From CAVSRC01 sp963830205 (GTDB lineage Bacteria; Pseudomonadota; Alphaproteobacteria; Rhizobiales; Kaistiaceae): a DNA stretch of 64,000 nucleotides. The DNA lies in contig CAWHLP010000011.1 in assembly GCA_963830205.1 (NCBI GenBank), positions 65,581 through 129,580 of the forward strand, given 5' to 3'. The notes below the pieces were generated by a model. That model searched no databases and was not told where the DNA came from. It saw only the letters and a list, made by a program, of their open reading frames with translations. A program made the position numbers and the translations under genes. This document shows, one piece after another, positions 11,566 to 20,511 of the stretch; position 1 is the first letter of the stretch; each line of letters opens with the position of its first letter.

Positions 11566-12348
11566 CTAGGCCGGCTGCGCGACGGCCTTCGGGCCGAGCC
11601 CTTCAGCCCGTCCAAGCGCGGTGCCGAGCCGCGCCACGATCAGCACCACCCAGAGCACGTAGAATGCGGTCAGGAAGGTGACGAAGGGCATGCGGTTGGG
11701 GCCGGCGAAGACCTCCTGGAAGAAGCCGGCGCCGAGATAATTGTGGGTGAAGTGGACGATGACCACCGGCCACACGCTGCCGCCGGCGCGATAGAGCCAG
11801 GCATAGACGACGCTCACCGCCATGATCGCCACGGCGATCAGCCACGGGTCCTCGCCCGAGATGAACAGCGGCAGATGCCAGACCACGACGCCGAGGCCGA
11901 TCCACAGGCTGGCGGCGAGGGGCGACATCGTCTTCTGCAATTCGTGCTGGCCGTAGCCGCGGAAGCTGACCTCCTCGGGCAGCGGCCCCTCCAGGAGCAC
12001 GATGCCGACATAGAAGGCGAGCTCGCCGAGGCCGTAGACCGGCAGGGGACCGGCCGGCGTGCCGATCGAGAGCGCGAAGAGCGTCGACAGTGCCGCGATG
12101 CCGAGCGGACCGAAGAAGGCCGTGGCGTAGACCCAGAGCGGCGCCCGGAAGCGGACGATGCGCTTGAGCCAGGCCATCAGGCCGGCGCGGCCTTCGGTCA
12201 GGAGGATTGCGATCGGCGCTGCGATCAGCGGGCCGAGGGCGAAGTTGGTGGTGTGGCCGTCCGGCGCGAAGCCGGGAACCACGAAGGGCCACCAGGTGAA
12301 GGCGCAGGCAAGCGCGAAGAACAGCGCGATGCGGACATGGGTTGGCAT
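11566..12348 (-). CDS. CPBP family intramembrane glutamic protease
   Basis: A 260-residue polytopic membrane protein with about seven hydrophobic segments. The CPBP/Abi motifs are in order: 'PLPEEVSFRGYGQHEL' (EExxxR), 'GVVVWHLPLF' (WxxxH) and 'VVIVHFTHN' (HxxxN-type). Family knowledge: relatives of type II CAAX prenyl proteases, and some act in bacteriocin immunity or membrane protein processing. The substrate is unknown. It is convergent with the amidase and divergent from rnpB. No partner gene is adjacent. Confidence 0.87.
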   Translation of the reverse strand: MPTHVRIALFFALACAFTWWPFVVPGFAPDGHTTNFALGPLIAAPIAILLTEGRAGLMAWLKRIVRFRAPLWVYATAFFGPLGIAALSTLFALSIGTPAGPLPVYGLGELAFYVGIVLLEGPLPEEVSFRGYGQHELQKTMSPLAASLWIGLGVVVWHLPLFISGEDPWLIAVAIMAVSVVYAWLYRAGGSVWPVVIVHFTHNYLGAGFFQEVFAGPNRMPFVTFLTAFYVLWVVLIVARLGTALGRAEGLGPKAVAQPA

Positions 12349-12525
12349 GGTGTGTCGCCTCGAGATTCGGATTGGATTTGCGGGTTGATGCCGAACGGGC
12401 CACGCTGATTGTGCGGCAGGGCCGCAACGCCACTCGGGACGGCATCGTCTGGCGCCGGCCTATGCCACGGCGTCGACGGTTGCGCTGTGACCCCGGTTAC
12501 ACGCGCGCGCCTCGCCGTCCGCCCC

Positions 12526-12554
12526 TTGACCGGCGGCTGCTGCAATGTCATCTC
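12526..12554 (+). promoter_or_regulatory. Probable promoter of rnpB
   Basis: A TTGACC -35 element at 12526-12531 is followed 16-17 bases later by a loose -10 (TCATCT, 12548-12553). The predicted start falls at about 12560, matching the 5' end of the RNase P RNA stem. The spacing is standard; the -10 match is poor, as is common in high-GC alphaproteobacteria. Confidence 0.45.
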
Positions 12555-12560
12555 CCGGCC

Positions 12561-12962
<402 letters not shown>

Positions 12963-12971
12963 ACATGCTGA

Positions 12972-13002
12972 GGCGCCGCCGTCCGACAAGGTCGGCGGCG
13001 CC
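12972..13002 (+). terminator. GC-rich hairpin after rnpB, possible terminator
   Basis: GGCGCCG at the left pairs with CGGCGCC at the right, and an inner CCGAC/GTCGG stem caps the structure with an AAG loop; CCGT bulges on the left. It begins nine bases after the RNase P RNA. There is no T run, so it may work as a processing or Rho-assisted site. Confidence 0.4.
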
Positions 13003-13031
13003 GCCATGTCCAGGCGGCGATCTGAGTTTCT

Positions 13032-13144
13032 CCCTCCCCTGAAAGGGGAGGGTCGCCGCGCAGCGGCGGGGAGGGGTCGCCGTCGATGCGTCTCTGACCC
13101 CCTCCGGCGCCTTCGGCGCCACCTCCCCCTTTCAGGGGGAGGAG
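13032..13144. repeat. Palindromic repeat element, intergenic copy
   Basis: Same family as the two 118-bp elements inside the hydantoinase gene: CCCTCCCCTGAAAGGGGAGGG at the left, CCTCCCCCTTTCAGGGGGAGG at the right, and inner hairpins CGCCGCGCAGCGGCG and GGCGCCTTCGGCGCC. It ends about 17 bases before the stop codon of the cytochrome c peroxidase gene and may act as its 3' boundary. Confidence 0.8.
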
Positions 13145-13161
13145 AAGAAATCATTCCAGCT

Positions 13162-14464
13162 TCACGGCTCGTACCCGTCGGTGAGCGTGCCGAGGAACGC
13201 CACCAGGTCGGCGATCTCGGCGTCGTCGAGGGCAGGCGGGTCGCCTGGCTTGCGGTCGAAGGGCGCGTCGATCACGTCGATGTTGGTGCGGTACTGCGGC
13301 TGGCAGGTCGTCGTATTTCTCAACCGTGCCGTCGGGACCCTTTGGATAGACCTTCTCAGGCTCGGTCTCGCGCAGCACGTAGAAGCGCACCACATCGCGC
13401 AAGTTCGCGTAGACGCCGTTGTGGAAGAAGACGTGCCGCGTGGCGACGTTCCTCAGCGTCGGCGTCTTGAACAGGCCGCAATTCGCCGCCTGCCTGGCAT
13501 AGGCATCGTCGCGCAGCGGCCCGCAGATGCCGAGGTCGAAGACGTGCGGGTCGGCATTGGCAGGGATCGCCGGATTGCGCGGCACGCCCAGCGCCTCATA
13601 CTCGTAGTCGGTGAAGACGGGCGGCGTACCATCGGTACTCGGCTTGTCGAGATGGCAGGCGGCACAATTGCCCTTTTTGGGATCGTCGAACAGCTTGAGC
13701 CCGCGCGCTTCGGCCGGCGTCAGCGACGCCTTGCCGGCAAGATAGGCATCGTATTTCGCGGTGAAGGCGTGGAAGCCCGGCTCCTCGACCTGGTAGCGCG
13801 CCAGCGCGAACTCGGCTTCGGAGAGCGTCAGCGCCTGGTCGCCAGGCACGGCGGCGCCGAAGAGCTTCGGCAGCTCTGCCGCATAGGTGGCGCGGACGAG
13901 CTTCGCGTAGACCGCCCCGGCGTCGGGGTTGTCCATCTCGAAGGGCGAGAGCAGCGGCCCCAGCGTCTGCTCCTCCAGCGTGTCGGCGCGTCCGTCCCAG
14001 AACAGGCCGCCCTGCGGCACCATGTCGGCGGCAGTGCTTGCCGCCTTAGGCACGCCGGCCGGGCGCGCCACGGCGGCGATTGCCGCGGGTGACGGTGCCG
14101 GCTGGTCCTCGGGGCCGGGTGGGCCGAGCGAGAAGACCGGCGTCAGCAGCTTGTAGGCGAGCGAGGGGACGGTGCGCATCCCCGGCCGGTCGAGGGCGGG
14201 GCCGCCGAGCTGCACGACACGGTCATTGGCCGGCGCATAGGCGTGGCCGGGATCGTGGCAGGTGGCGCAGGACATCCTGCCGGAACTGGAGAGCGACGGA
14301 TCGAAGAAGATCTTTGCCCCGAGCTGCGCAACCGCGCTCAGCTTGCTCACGTCCTCGCCGCCATAGTCCGCACCGGCGGTGCCGTCGGCGCGAATCTCAG
14401 GAGCGCCGGCGAGCATGAAGCCCGCCAGCGCCACTGCGACAAGGACGACGCCGGATCGCGTCAT
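13162..14464 (-). CDS. Diheme cytochrome c peroxidase / MauG-family protein (frameshifted)
   Basis: A periplasmic diheme enzyme of about 433 residues. The N-terminus has a signal peptide (GVVLVAVALAGFMLAG). Two c-type heme sites are seen: 'RMSCATCHDPGHAY' (residues about 65-78) and 'NCAACHLDKPSTDG'. 'GGLFWDGRADTLEEQTLGPL' and 'FKTPTLRNVATRHVFFHNG' are typical of the CcpA/MauG family. Family knowledge: members reduce peroxide with cytochrome c electrons or oxidise protein side chains. An extra base near 13300 breaks the frame after 'KYDDLP'; the C-terminus 'QYRTNIDVIDAPFDRKPGDPPALDDAEIADLVAFLGTLTDGYEP' continues in another frame. It lies 14 bases downstream of the phosphoesterase gene, in one operon. 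Confidence 0.87.
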
Positions 14465-14478
14465 CGCGCGTGTCCCGG

Positions 14479-16107
14479 CTAGCTGCTCGCCTTGCCGGTC
14501 TTGGGATCGAGCATGAGCGCGGGGGTGTTGCCCTTGCGCCAGTCGAACATGTGGTCGAGCGTGCCGGCGATGGCGTCGAACGAGCCCTGGCCGATGCGCT
14601 CGCCGCCGAGCCAGTTGTCCTCGATGAAGCGGGTCACCGAGCTCTGGTCGGTCAGCGTGTGGTCGACGTAGTTGACCTTGGCGTAGGGCGACACGACGAG
14701 CAGCGGCTGGCGGGTGCCGTAACCGCAGCGGCCCTCGGCCGGCTTGCCGTCGATGCCGGCGAGCGGGGTGCCGTTGGAGCAGGCCTCGCCACTCAGCACG
14801 TCGTAGCCCTTCACCGGAATGTCGGAGGGATTCACGATCGCATGGGCGTGGTCGTACCAGCCGTCCGAATCGTCATAGAGGATGACGATGGCGGTCGACT
14901 TCCAGTCCGGGTTCTGCTCGAGCCTGTTGACGGCGTCGACGACGAATTCCTGCTCGTCGAGCGGGTCGGAGTAGCCGGCGTGGCCATCCTGGTAGGCCGG
15001 CGCCTTGAGGAAGCTCACGGCCGGGAAGTTGCCGGCCTGAAGTGCGGCCCAGAAGTCGGTCATGTCGTACTGGTGGTTGGCGCCGCCGTCGTTGGAGGTG
15101 CCGATGACGTCGGGCGAACTCGGCCGGACGTGCTTCAGGTTGGCGGTCGACAGGTAGTACTGGAACGGCTGGTGGTGCGGGATGTAGTCGGCGCTCTTCT
15201 GGTTGATGAGCGACGAGGTGGTGGTGCGGCCGCAGCCGGTCGAGCCGTCGGCATTGGTGGCGGTGAGGTCGAAGCCGCCCTCGAAGAAGCCCCACGAGAT
15301 GCCGTTGGCGTTGAGCAGGTCGCCGATGTTCTTGCCGGCCATCAGGGCCGTCGGGTATTTCGGATTGGAGCAGACGTCGCCGGTCGGGTCGAGGTCGCTG
15401 ATCATCGTCCAGTTGCCGTTGCCGTCCGGAACGACGCGGCCGCCGTCATAGGTGCCATCCTTCTCGAGCTGGTAGCCGTCGGGCAGGACCATGCCGTTGG
15501 TCTGGCCGGAGACGAGGTTGATGGCACCGGGGGTCGAGGGGCCGAAGGTGGTCGAATAGGAATTGTCGCTCATGGCGAAATTCTGGGCGTAGTTCCACAG
15601 GGCCGTGACCGTGTTGCCGTCGTAGTAGCCCATTACCAGGCCCTTCGAGCCGAAGGTGCCGGCGCCGCCCTTGGTGCCGCGGCCGGTGTGCAGCGGAAAG
15701 AGGTCCATCTTGAAGTTGTTGTAGGCGGCCTCTTCGGCGGTATAGCCGTGGTCCTGGTCGGCGGTGCCGGCCTGGGTGCGGTCGAGACGGAAGGGATCGG
15801 CCGCATCGGCACCGTTGGCGGTGTTGGTCTTGTTCGGGTTGTTCTCGATCAGGCCGGCGCTGGCGAGCGTGTCGATGTCGGCGGGCGTGTTGGCGGCCGC
15901 AGTGAATTCCGGCTCGCCGGCCGGATTGGTCGCGTTCGGGTAGGTCGCGAAATAATGGTCGAAGGAGACGTTCTCCTGGAAGATGATGACCAGGTGCTTG
16001 ATCGGCGTCGTCGTGTCTGCAGCGGCGGCGCTGGCGGCCTGCGCGGCAAAAACGACGGCGAGCGCGCTGACGCTGGCCAGCGCGGCATGACGGACATGTC
16101 GAACCAT
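14479..16107 (-). CDS. Secreted phospholipase C / acid phosphatase-type phosphoesterase
   Basis: A 542-residue exported phosphoesterase of the phosphoesterase family PF04185 (phospholipase C, AcpA). The signal peptide is 'RHAALASVSALAVVFAAQAASAAA'. The family's metal and nucleophile motifs are present: 'IKHLVIIFQENVSFDHYFATYP' with ENxSFDHYF, then 'QDHGYTAEEAAYN', 'TFGPSTPGAINLVSGQT', 'IVILYDDSDGWYDH' and 'GTRQPLLVVSPYAK..YVDHTLTDQSSVTRFIEDNW'. It probably hydrolyses phosphomonoesters or phospholipid head groups in the periplasm or outside the cell, releasing phosphate. It is the first gene of a two-gene operon with the diheme peroxidase. No Pho box was identified upstream. Confidence 0.88.
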   Translation of the reverse strand: MVRHVRHAALASVSALAVVFAAQAASAAAADTTTPIKHLVIIFQENVSFDHYFATYPNATNPAGEPEFTAAANTPADIDTLASAGLIENNPNKTNTANGADAADPFRLDRTQAGTADQDHGYTAEEAAYNNFKMDLFPLHTGRGTKGGAGTFGSKGLVMGYYDGNTVTALWNYAQNFAMSDNSYSTTFGPSTPGAINLVSGQTNGMVLPDGYQLEKDGTYDGGRVVPDGNGNWTMISDLDPTGDVCSNPKYPTALMAGKNIGDLLNANGISWGFFEGGFDLTATNADGSTGCGRTTTSSLINQKSADYIPHHQPFQYYLSTANLKHVRPSSPDVIGTSNDGGANHQYDMTDFWAALQAGNFPAVSFLKAPAYQDGHAGYSDPLDEQEFVVDAVNRLEQNPDWKSTAIVILYDDSDGWYDHAHAIVNPSDIPVKGYDVLSGEACSNGTPLAGIDGKPAEGRCGYGTRQPLLVVSPYAKVNYVDHTLTDQSSVTRFIEDNWLGGERIGQGSFDAIAGTLDHMFDWRKGNTPALMLDPKTGKASS

Positions 16108-16198
16108 TGGAAGGAATCCCAGATTGGAGTGGTGTCGCCCGATGGCTTGCTAGCGGCGCCGGATGTCAGTCGGGTGAACCCGGGATGACAGTCCCCGT

Positions 16199-16420
16199 CA
16201 TTTTTGGACGCATTCCAGCCTGTGATGGCCAGTTTGATCCCGGCAAGGTCGATCAGAGAAAAGTGTGACCGCGGGTCATATTCGACGAACACGTCCACGT
16301 CGCTGTCGGGCCGTGCCTCGTCCCGTGCTGTCGAACCAAACAGAAGAGTGATGTCGCGCCGAGGGCGCGGGCCGCATCCTGGCTGGCTCGGAGCTTTTCA
16401 ATCGCCGTGTCACGCTTCAT
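16199..16420 (-). pseudogene. Remnant of an MNT-type minimal nucleotidyltransferase (MntA-like)
   Basis: On the minus strand an ATG at 16420 opens 'MKRDTAIEKLRASQDAARALGA'. After a one-base frame change, 'DITLLFGSTARDEARPDSDVDVFVEYDPRSHFSLIDLAGIKL' continues in another frame. This holds the GS-x10-DxD catalytic motif of minimal nucleotidyltransferases, the antitoxins of HEPN/MNT pairs. The C-terminal half is gone; the frame runs into unrelated sequence after 'KLAITGW'. Just upstream (16498-16421) a second, shorter start 'MRRDEAIAKLKHG' looks like the beginning of another copy. No HEPN partner is visible. This occupies the 720-base stretch between the phosphoesterase gene and mraZ. Confidence 0.65.
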
Positions 16421-16637
16421 GGGGCGTATCCGCTTGGCTCGCCACCGGCCCGTGCTTCAGCTTGGCGATGGCTTCGTCGCGTCTCATGTCCCTTATTTAG
16501 CGGTGGTGCGGCAGCAAAACCACACGTCGCCGCCGGGGCCGCGATGGACGCCGGGTCTGAACCGTTTCTTAAGCCTAACCGTTGCTGAATGGGCACCGCG
16601 CCCAAGTCGCCCGGCGCGAGCGAAACCAGCCATTTCC

Positions 16638-16667
16638 TTGACGGCCCGCAAAATCCCATGATATCCC
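16638..16667 (+). promoter_or_regulatory. Candidate promoter of the dcw cluster
   Basis: TTGACG at 16638-16643 and TATCCC at 16662-16667 are separated by 18 bases (17 if ATATCC is used). Transcription would start near 16674, leaving a leader of about 155 bases before mraZ. No other good candidate is seen between here and the mraZ start. The -10 overlaps the repeat box described next. Confidence 0.45.
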
Positions 16668-16678
16668 ATGAAATCCCG
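16654..16678 (-). promoter_or_regulatory. Three 10-bp-spaced (T/C)GGGA repeats, candidate MraZ box
   Basis: On the minus strand CGGGA, TGGGA and TGGGA lie at exact 10-base intervals (plus-strand TCCCA at 16654-16658, TCCCA at 16664-16668, TCCCG at 16674-16678). Known MraZ operators are direct repeats of TGGGN separated by five bases upstream of mraZ. The box overlaps the candidate -10, so autorepression by MraZ is a natural inference. The orientation is opposite to mraZ, which leaves some doubt. Confidence 0.5.
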
Positions 16679-16829
16679 GAAGCAGGCCGGCGCGTCGCCG
16701 GTCACCCGGCCGCCGGTGCGGGGGTCATCATGAAGCGCACCAGGGCCTTCCGGCCGGCTTGTCGCCGGTTGTCCCGGGATGACGCGACCGGCAGGTGCGG
16801 ATGCCTGCCGGGTCAAACGGGCGAGGGCG

Positions 16830-17312
16830 ATGGACGAGTTCGTTTCCACCTTCACCAACCGGCTGGACGCCAAGGGTCGCGTGTCGATCCCGGCGCCGTT
16901 CCGGGCCGTGCTGGCGGTGGATGGGTTCGACGGCCTCTATTGCTGCCCGACGCTCGACCAGCAGGCGATCGACGCTGGCGGCAACCGTCTGCGCCAGACG
17001 ATCGGCGCGAGCCTCGCCAATTTCGAGCCGTTCTCCGAGGATCACGAGCTCTTGTCGACGACGCTGATCGGCGACAGCGAGATCCTCAGAATAGATCAGG
17101 ATGGCCGCGTCGTGCTGACCGACACGATCAAGGCCCATGCCGGCATCAGCGACCGGGTCACCTTCGTCGGCCAAGGCTACAAGTTTCAGATCTGGGAGCC
17201 GGAGCGTTTCGCAGCATACCGGGAAGAGGCAAAGAACCGGTTGCGCGACTTGCGGAAACGGCTGGCACCAGGCCACCGCGCGACGGGCGCGCATCCGAGG
17301 ACAGGGGAATGA
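16830..17312 (+). CDS. mraZ: Transcriptional regulator MraZ
   Basis: A 160-residue DNA-binding protein of the AbrB-like MraZ family, the first gene of the division and cell wall cluster. It opens with the typical 'DEFVSTFTNRLDAKGRVSIPAPFRAVLA'. The second swapped-hairpin repeat is 'EILRIDQDGRVVLTDTIKAHAGISDRVTFVGQGYKFQIWEPERF'. Family knowledge: MraZ forms octameric or dodecameric rings, binds TGGGN repeats and represses its own operon. The start ATG 16830 is preceded by GCGAGGGCG. The stop overlaps the rsmH start (ATGA), so the two are translationally coupled. Confidence 0.95.
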   Translation: MDEFVSTFTNRLDAKGRVSIPAPFRAVLAVDGFDGLYCCPTLDQQAIDAGGNRLRQTIGASLANFEPFSEDHELLSTTLIGDSEILRIDQDGRVVLTDTIKAHAGISDRVTFVGQGYKFQIWEPERFAAYREEAKNRLRDLRKRLAPGHRATGAHPRTGE

Positions 17313-18346
17313 ATACGGCGGGCAGCGGCGTTGACGCGAACGGTGCCGCTGGCGGACTGGCCCGCCATATCCCCGTGATGCTTGAGGAGGTTGTTCACTT
17401 CCTCGCGCCTGGCGCCGGTGGCATTTTCATCGACGGCACATTCGGAGCGGGCGGCTACTCGGCCGCCCTTCTTGCTCAGGGTGCCAATGTCATCGCCATC
17501 GACCGCGACCCCACGGCGATTGCCGGCGGCGCCGACCTTCAGCGCTCTGCCGGCGGCCGGCTGACGCTGGTCGAGGGCCGCTTCTCGGCGCTCGACGAGA
17601 TCGCCCGCGCCCATGGCCACGAGCGGGTCGATGGCGTCGTGCTCGATGTCGGCGTCTCCTCCATGCAGGTGGACACCGCGGCACGCGGCTTCTCCTTCCG
17701 TGGCGAGGGACCGCTCGACATGCGCATGGGGGCGGATGGGCCGACCGCCGCCGACGTGGTCAACCACATGGAATTCGGCGCGCTGGCGCGGGTCATCGCC
17801 GTGCTCGGCGAGGAGAAGAAGGCGCGCGCGGTCGCCCGGGCGATCGAGAAGGCGCGGGCGGGGAAGCCGCTCACCGGCACGCTCGAACTTGCCGATATCG
17901 TCGCCCGTGCCGTCGGCGGACGGCGCGACCAGGCCATCCATCCGGCGACGCGCACCTTCCAGGCGCTGCGCATCTTCGTCAATCGCGAGCTCGAGGAGCT
18001 GGCCGAGGCGCTCGCCGCCTCCGAGCGCATCCTGAGCGAAGGCGGGCGGCTGGTGGTCGTCTCCTTCCATTCGTTGGAAGACCGCATCGTCAAACGGTTT
18101 CTCGCCGATCGCTCGGCGAAGCTGAGCGGCGCCTCGCGCCATCGCCCCGATGTGGCGGTGGCGGCGCCGACCTTCGCCTTGCTGTCGCACGGCGCGGCGA
18201 CGCCCGGTGCGGCGGAGGTCGCCGCCAATCCGCGCGCCCGCTCGGCGCGCCTGAGGGCGGCTCAGCGGACCGCGGCGGCGGCGCGGCCGCTCGCAAGCGA
18301 AGCGCTCGGCGTACCTGCCTTGCCCGCGTTCGATGGGGGAGTGTGA
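17309..18346 (+). CDS. rsmH: 16S rRNA (cytosine(1402)-N(4))-methyltransferase
   Basis: A 345-residue SAM-dependent methyltransferase that modifies the N4 of C1402 in the ribosomal P site. Seen: 'RHIPVMLEEVVHFLAP', 'GIFIDGTFGAGGYSAALL' (motif I), 'VIAIDRDP', 'DGVVLDVGVSSMQVDTAARGFSF', 'GPLDMRMG', 'AIHPATRTFQALRIFVNRELEEL' and 'VVVSFHSLEDRIVKRF'. All are signature blocks of RsmH. Full length. The ATG overlaps the mraZ stop. ftsL follows three bases after the stop. Confidence 0.96.
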   Translation: MNTAGSGVDANGAAGGLARHIPVMLEEVVHFLAPGAGGIFIDGTFGAGGYSAALLAQGANVIAIDRDPTAIAGGADLQRSAGGRLTLVEGRFSALDEIARAHGHERVDGVVLDVGVSSMQVDTAARGFSFRGEGPLDMRMGADGPTAADVVNHMEFGALARVIAVLGEEKKARAVARAIEKARAGKPLTGTLELADIVARAVGGRRDQAIHPATRTFQALRIFVNRELEELAEALAASERILSEGGRLVVVSFHSLEDRIVKRFLADRSAKLSGASRHRPDVAVAAPTFALLSHGAATPGAAEVAANPRARSARLRAAQRTAAAARPLASEALGVPALPAFDGGV

Positions 18347-18349
18347 GTT

Positions 18350-18706
18350 ATGGGTCGCATCGTCAACCTGATCCTGCTGGCGGCGATGATCGTCGGCGCA
18401 GCCGTTACCTACGACATGAAGCACAAGGCGGAGCTTGCCGCCGATCGGGTCGCCACGCTGCAGTCCGACATCGCCCGGGAGAAGAACGAGATCGTCCTGC
18501 TCAAGGCCGAGTGGAGCATGCTCACCCAGCCCGCCCGCCTGCAGCAGACGATCGAGAAATACGCCGACCATTTCCAGCTCCAGCCGTTCTCGCCGGACCA
18601 GATCGCCACCATCGACGAGATCCCGCTGAAGCCGGCTGCTGCCGACGACAAGGCCGGCGAGAAATTGGCCCGCATGGCGGCCGACGCGCCAATGCGGCTG
18701 CGCTAG
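18350..18706 (+). CDS. ftsL: Cell division protein FtsL
   Basis: A 118-residue bitopic membrane protein. There is one N-terminal transmembrane helix (NLILLAAMIVGAAVTYDM) and then a coiled coil rich in heptads ('AELAADRVATLQSDIAREKNEIVLLKAEWSMLTQPARLQQ'). This is the usual FtsL layout: a short cytoplasmic tail, one helix and a periplasmic coil that binds FtsB and FtsQ. Identification rests on size, layout and position between rsmH and ftsI; the 'LTQPARLQQ..EKYADHFQLQPF' tail is typical of alphaproteobacteria. ftsI starts 31 bases later. Confidence 0.9.
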   Translation: MGRIVNLILLAAMIVGAAVTYDMKHKAELAADRVATLQSDIAREKNEIVLLKAEWSMLTQPARLQQTIEKYADHFQLQPFSPDQIATIDEIPLKPAAADDKAGEKLARMAADAPMRLR

Positions 18707-18737
18707 CCGGCCACACGGGGGAGGAGACCGCATACCC

Positions 18738-20459
18738 ATGTCCGCGACCGAGCAGCAGGTGAGCCCGATCCCGGAAGAGCCGCGCGTCGCGCCGGCGGTG
18801 AGCCGCAGCGCGCGCCCTGAGCCATCGGGCGATCCCCTGCGCCGCCGCATCCGCGTTGTGGTGGGGGCGTTCGCACTGGCCTATCTGGCACTCATCGGGC
18901 GGCTGGTGCTCTTCGGCATCGATACGCCCACCGGCGGGCGCGATTACGACCCCACAGCGGCCATCTCCACCAGCCGACCGGACATCGTCGACCGCAACGG
19001 CGAGATCCTGGCGACCGACATCACCATGTCGTCGGTCTATGCCGAGCCGCGCAACATCCTCGATCCCGACGAGGCGACCGAGCTGATCACCAGCGTTCTG
19101 CCCGACGTCGATGCGCGCTCGCTCCGGGCCAAGCTGTCGACCAACGCCGGCTTCGCCTGGATCAAGCGCGAGATCACGCCCGAGCAGCAGCGCCAGATCC
19201 ACTCGCTCGGTATCCCCGGCATCGGCTTCCTGAGCGAGAAGCGCCGCTTCTATCCGGGCGGCCCGACGGCCTCGCACATCCTCGGCCTGGTCAACATCGA
19301 CAATCAGGGCATCTCGGGCATCGAGAAGTACATCGACGACCACGGCCTCGGCGATCTGCACGCGGCCGGCTTCGCCCGCGGCGGCGACCTCGAGCCGGTG
19401 CGCCTGTCGATCGACGTGCGCGTGCAGCACATCCTGCGCGACGAGCTGGCCAACGCCATGGACAAGTACAGCGCGCTCGGCGCCGCCGGCGTCGTGCTCA
19501 ACGCGCATACCGGCGAAGTCCTGGCCCTGGCCTCGCTGCCCGATTACGACCCCAACGATCCGGTCGATGCGCTCAAGCCCGACCGGCTCAACCGCATGAC
19601 CGCCGGCGCCTATGAACTCGGCTCGGTGTTCAAGAGCTTCACCTTCGCCATGGCGCTCGACAGCGGCGCGGTGAAGATGAGCGACACCATCGACGCCAGC
19701 AAGCCGATCCATGCCGGCGGCTTCACCATCCACGATTTCCACGGCAAGTATCGCCCGCTCACCGTGCCGGAGGTGTTCATCTACTCCTCCAACATCGGTG
19801 CCGCGCACATGGCGATGAAGGTCGGCACGCCCGGCGAGCAGGCCTATCTCAAGCGCTTCGGCCTGACCACCAAGCTGCAGACCGACCTGCCGGAAGTGGC
19901 CTCGCCCATCCTGCCCAAGCGCTGGACCGATCTGACGACGATGAACATCGCCTTCGGCCAGGGCCTCGCCGTCACCCCCATGCAGACGGCGGTGGCCGAC
20001 GCCGCGCTGGTCAACGGCGGCATGCTCATCCCGCCCACCTTCGAGCCGCGCAGCGCGGAACAGGCCAAGGCAATGGCCACGCGCATCATCAAGCCGGAGG
20101 TCAGCGACGACCTGCGCTACCTCTTCCGGCTCAACGTGCTCAAGGGCTCCGGCAAGCAGGCCGCCGTCCCCGGCTACATGGTCGGCGGCAAGACCGGCAC
20201 GGCGCAGAAGGTGGTCAACGGCCGTTATTCTGACACAGCACGGCTCAATTCTTTCCTCGCCGCCTTCCCGATTGACGACCCCCAATACGTCGTGCTGGTG
20301 ATGCTTGACGATCCGCAAAGGGCGAAAGAGGGTGGCGGCACAACGGCGGGTTCCAATGCGGCTCCGACCGTCGGTGCGATCATCCGGCGTTCGGCGGCGC
20401 TGCTCGGGGTCGAGCCACGCGCGGACGACGGGGTCGAGTCCTTGCTGGTGTCGAACTGA
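18738..20459 (+). CDS. ftsI: Peptidoglycan DD-transpeptidase FtsI (PBP3)
   Basis: A 573-residue class B penicillin-binding protein that crosslinks septal peptidoglycan. A cytoplasmic tail (about 35 residues) and one transmembrane helix (VVVGAFALAYLALIGRLVLFG) come first. The pedestal domain follows ('RPDIVDRNGEILATDI'), then the transpeptidase domain with the three active site motifs: SVFK (Ser near residue 296), SSN (near 349) and KTG (near 485). 'GPTASHILGLVNIDNQGISGIE' is the class B linker. Length is normal. murE starts 52 bases downstream. Confidence 0.96.
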   Translation: MSATEQQVSPIPEEPRVAPAVSRSARPEPSGDPLRRRIRVVVGAFALAYLALIGRLVLFGIDTPTGGRDYDPTAAISTSRPDIVDRNGEILATDITMSSVYAEPRNILDPDEATELITSVLPDVDARSLRAKLSTNAGFAWIKREITPEQQRQIHSLGIPGIGFLSEKRRFYPGGPTASHILGLVNIDNQGISGIEKYIDDHGLGDLHAAGFARGGDLEPVRLSIDVRVQHILRDELANAMDKYSALGAAGVVLNAHTGEVLALASLPDYDPNDPVDALKPDRLNRMTAGAYELGSVFKSFTFAMALDSGAVKMSDTIDASKPIHAGGFTIHDFHGKYRPLTVPEVFIYSSNIGAAHMAMKVGTPGEQAYLKRFGLTTKLQTDLPEVASPILPKRWTDLTTMNIAFGQGLAVTPMQTAVADAALVNGGMLIPPTFEPRSAEQAKAMATRIIKPEVSDDLRYLFRLNVLKGSGKQAAVPGYMVGGKTGTAQKVVNGRYSDTARLNSFLAAFPIDDPQYVVLVMLDDPQRAKEGGGTTAGSNAAPTVGAIIRRSAALLGVEPRADDGVESLLVSN

Positions 20460-20511
20460 ACCTGCCGCGGAGAAGCAAGCGGCACATGAAACGCACAACC
20501 GGACGACCTGA

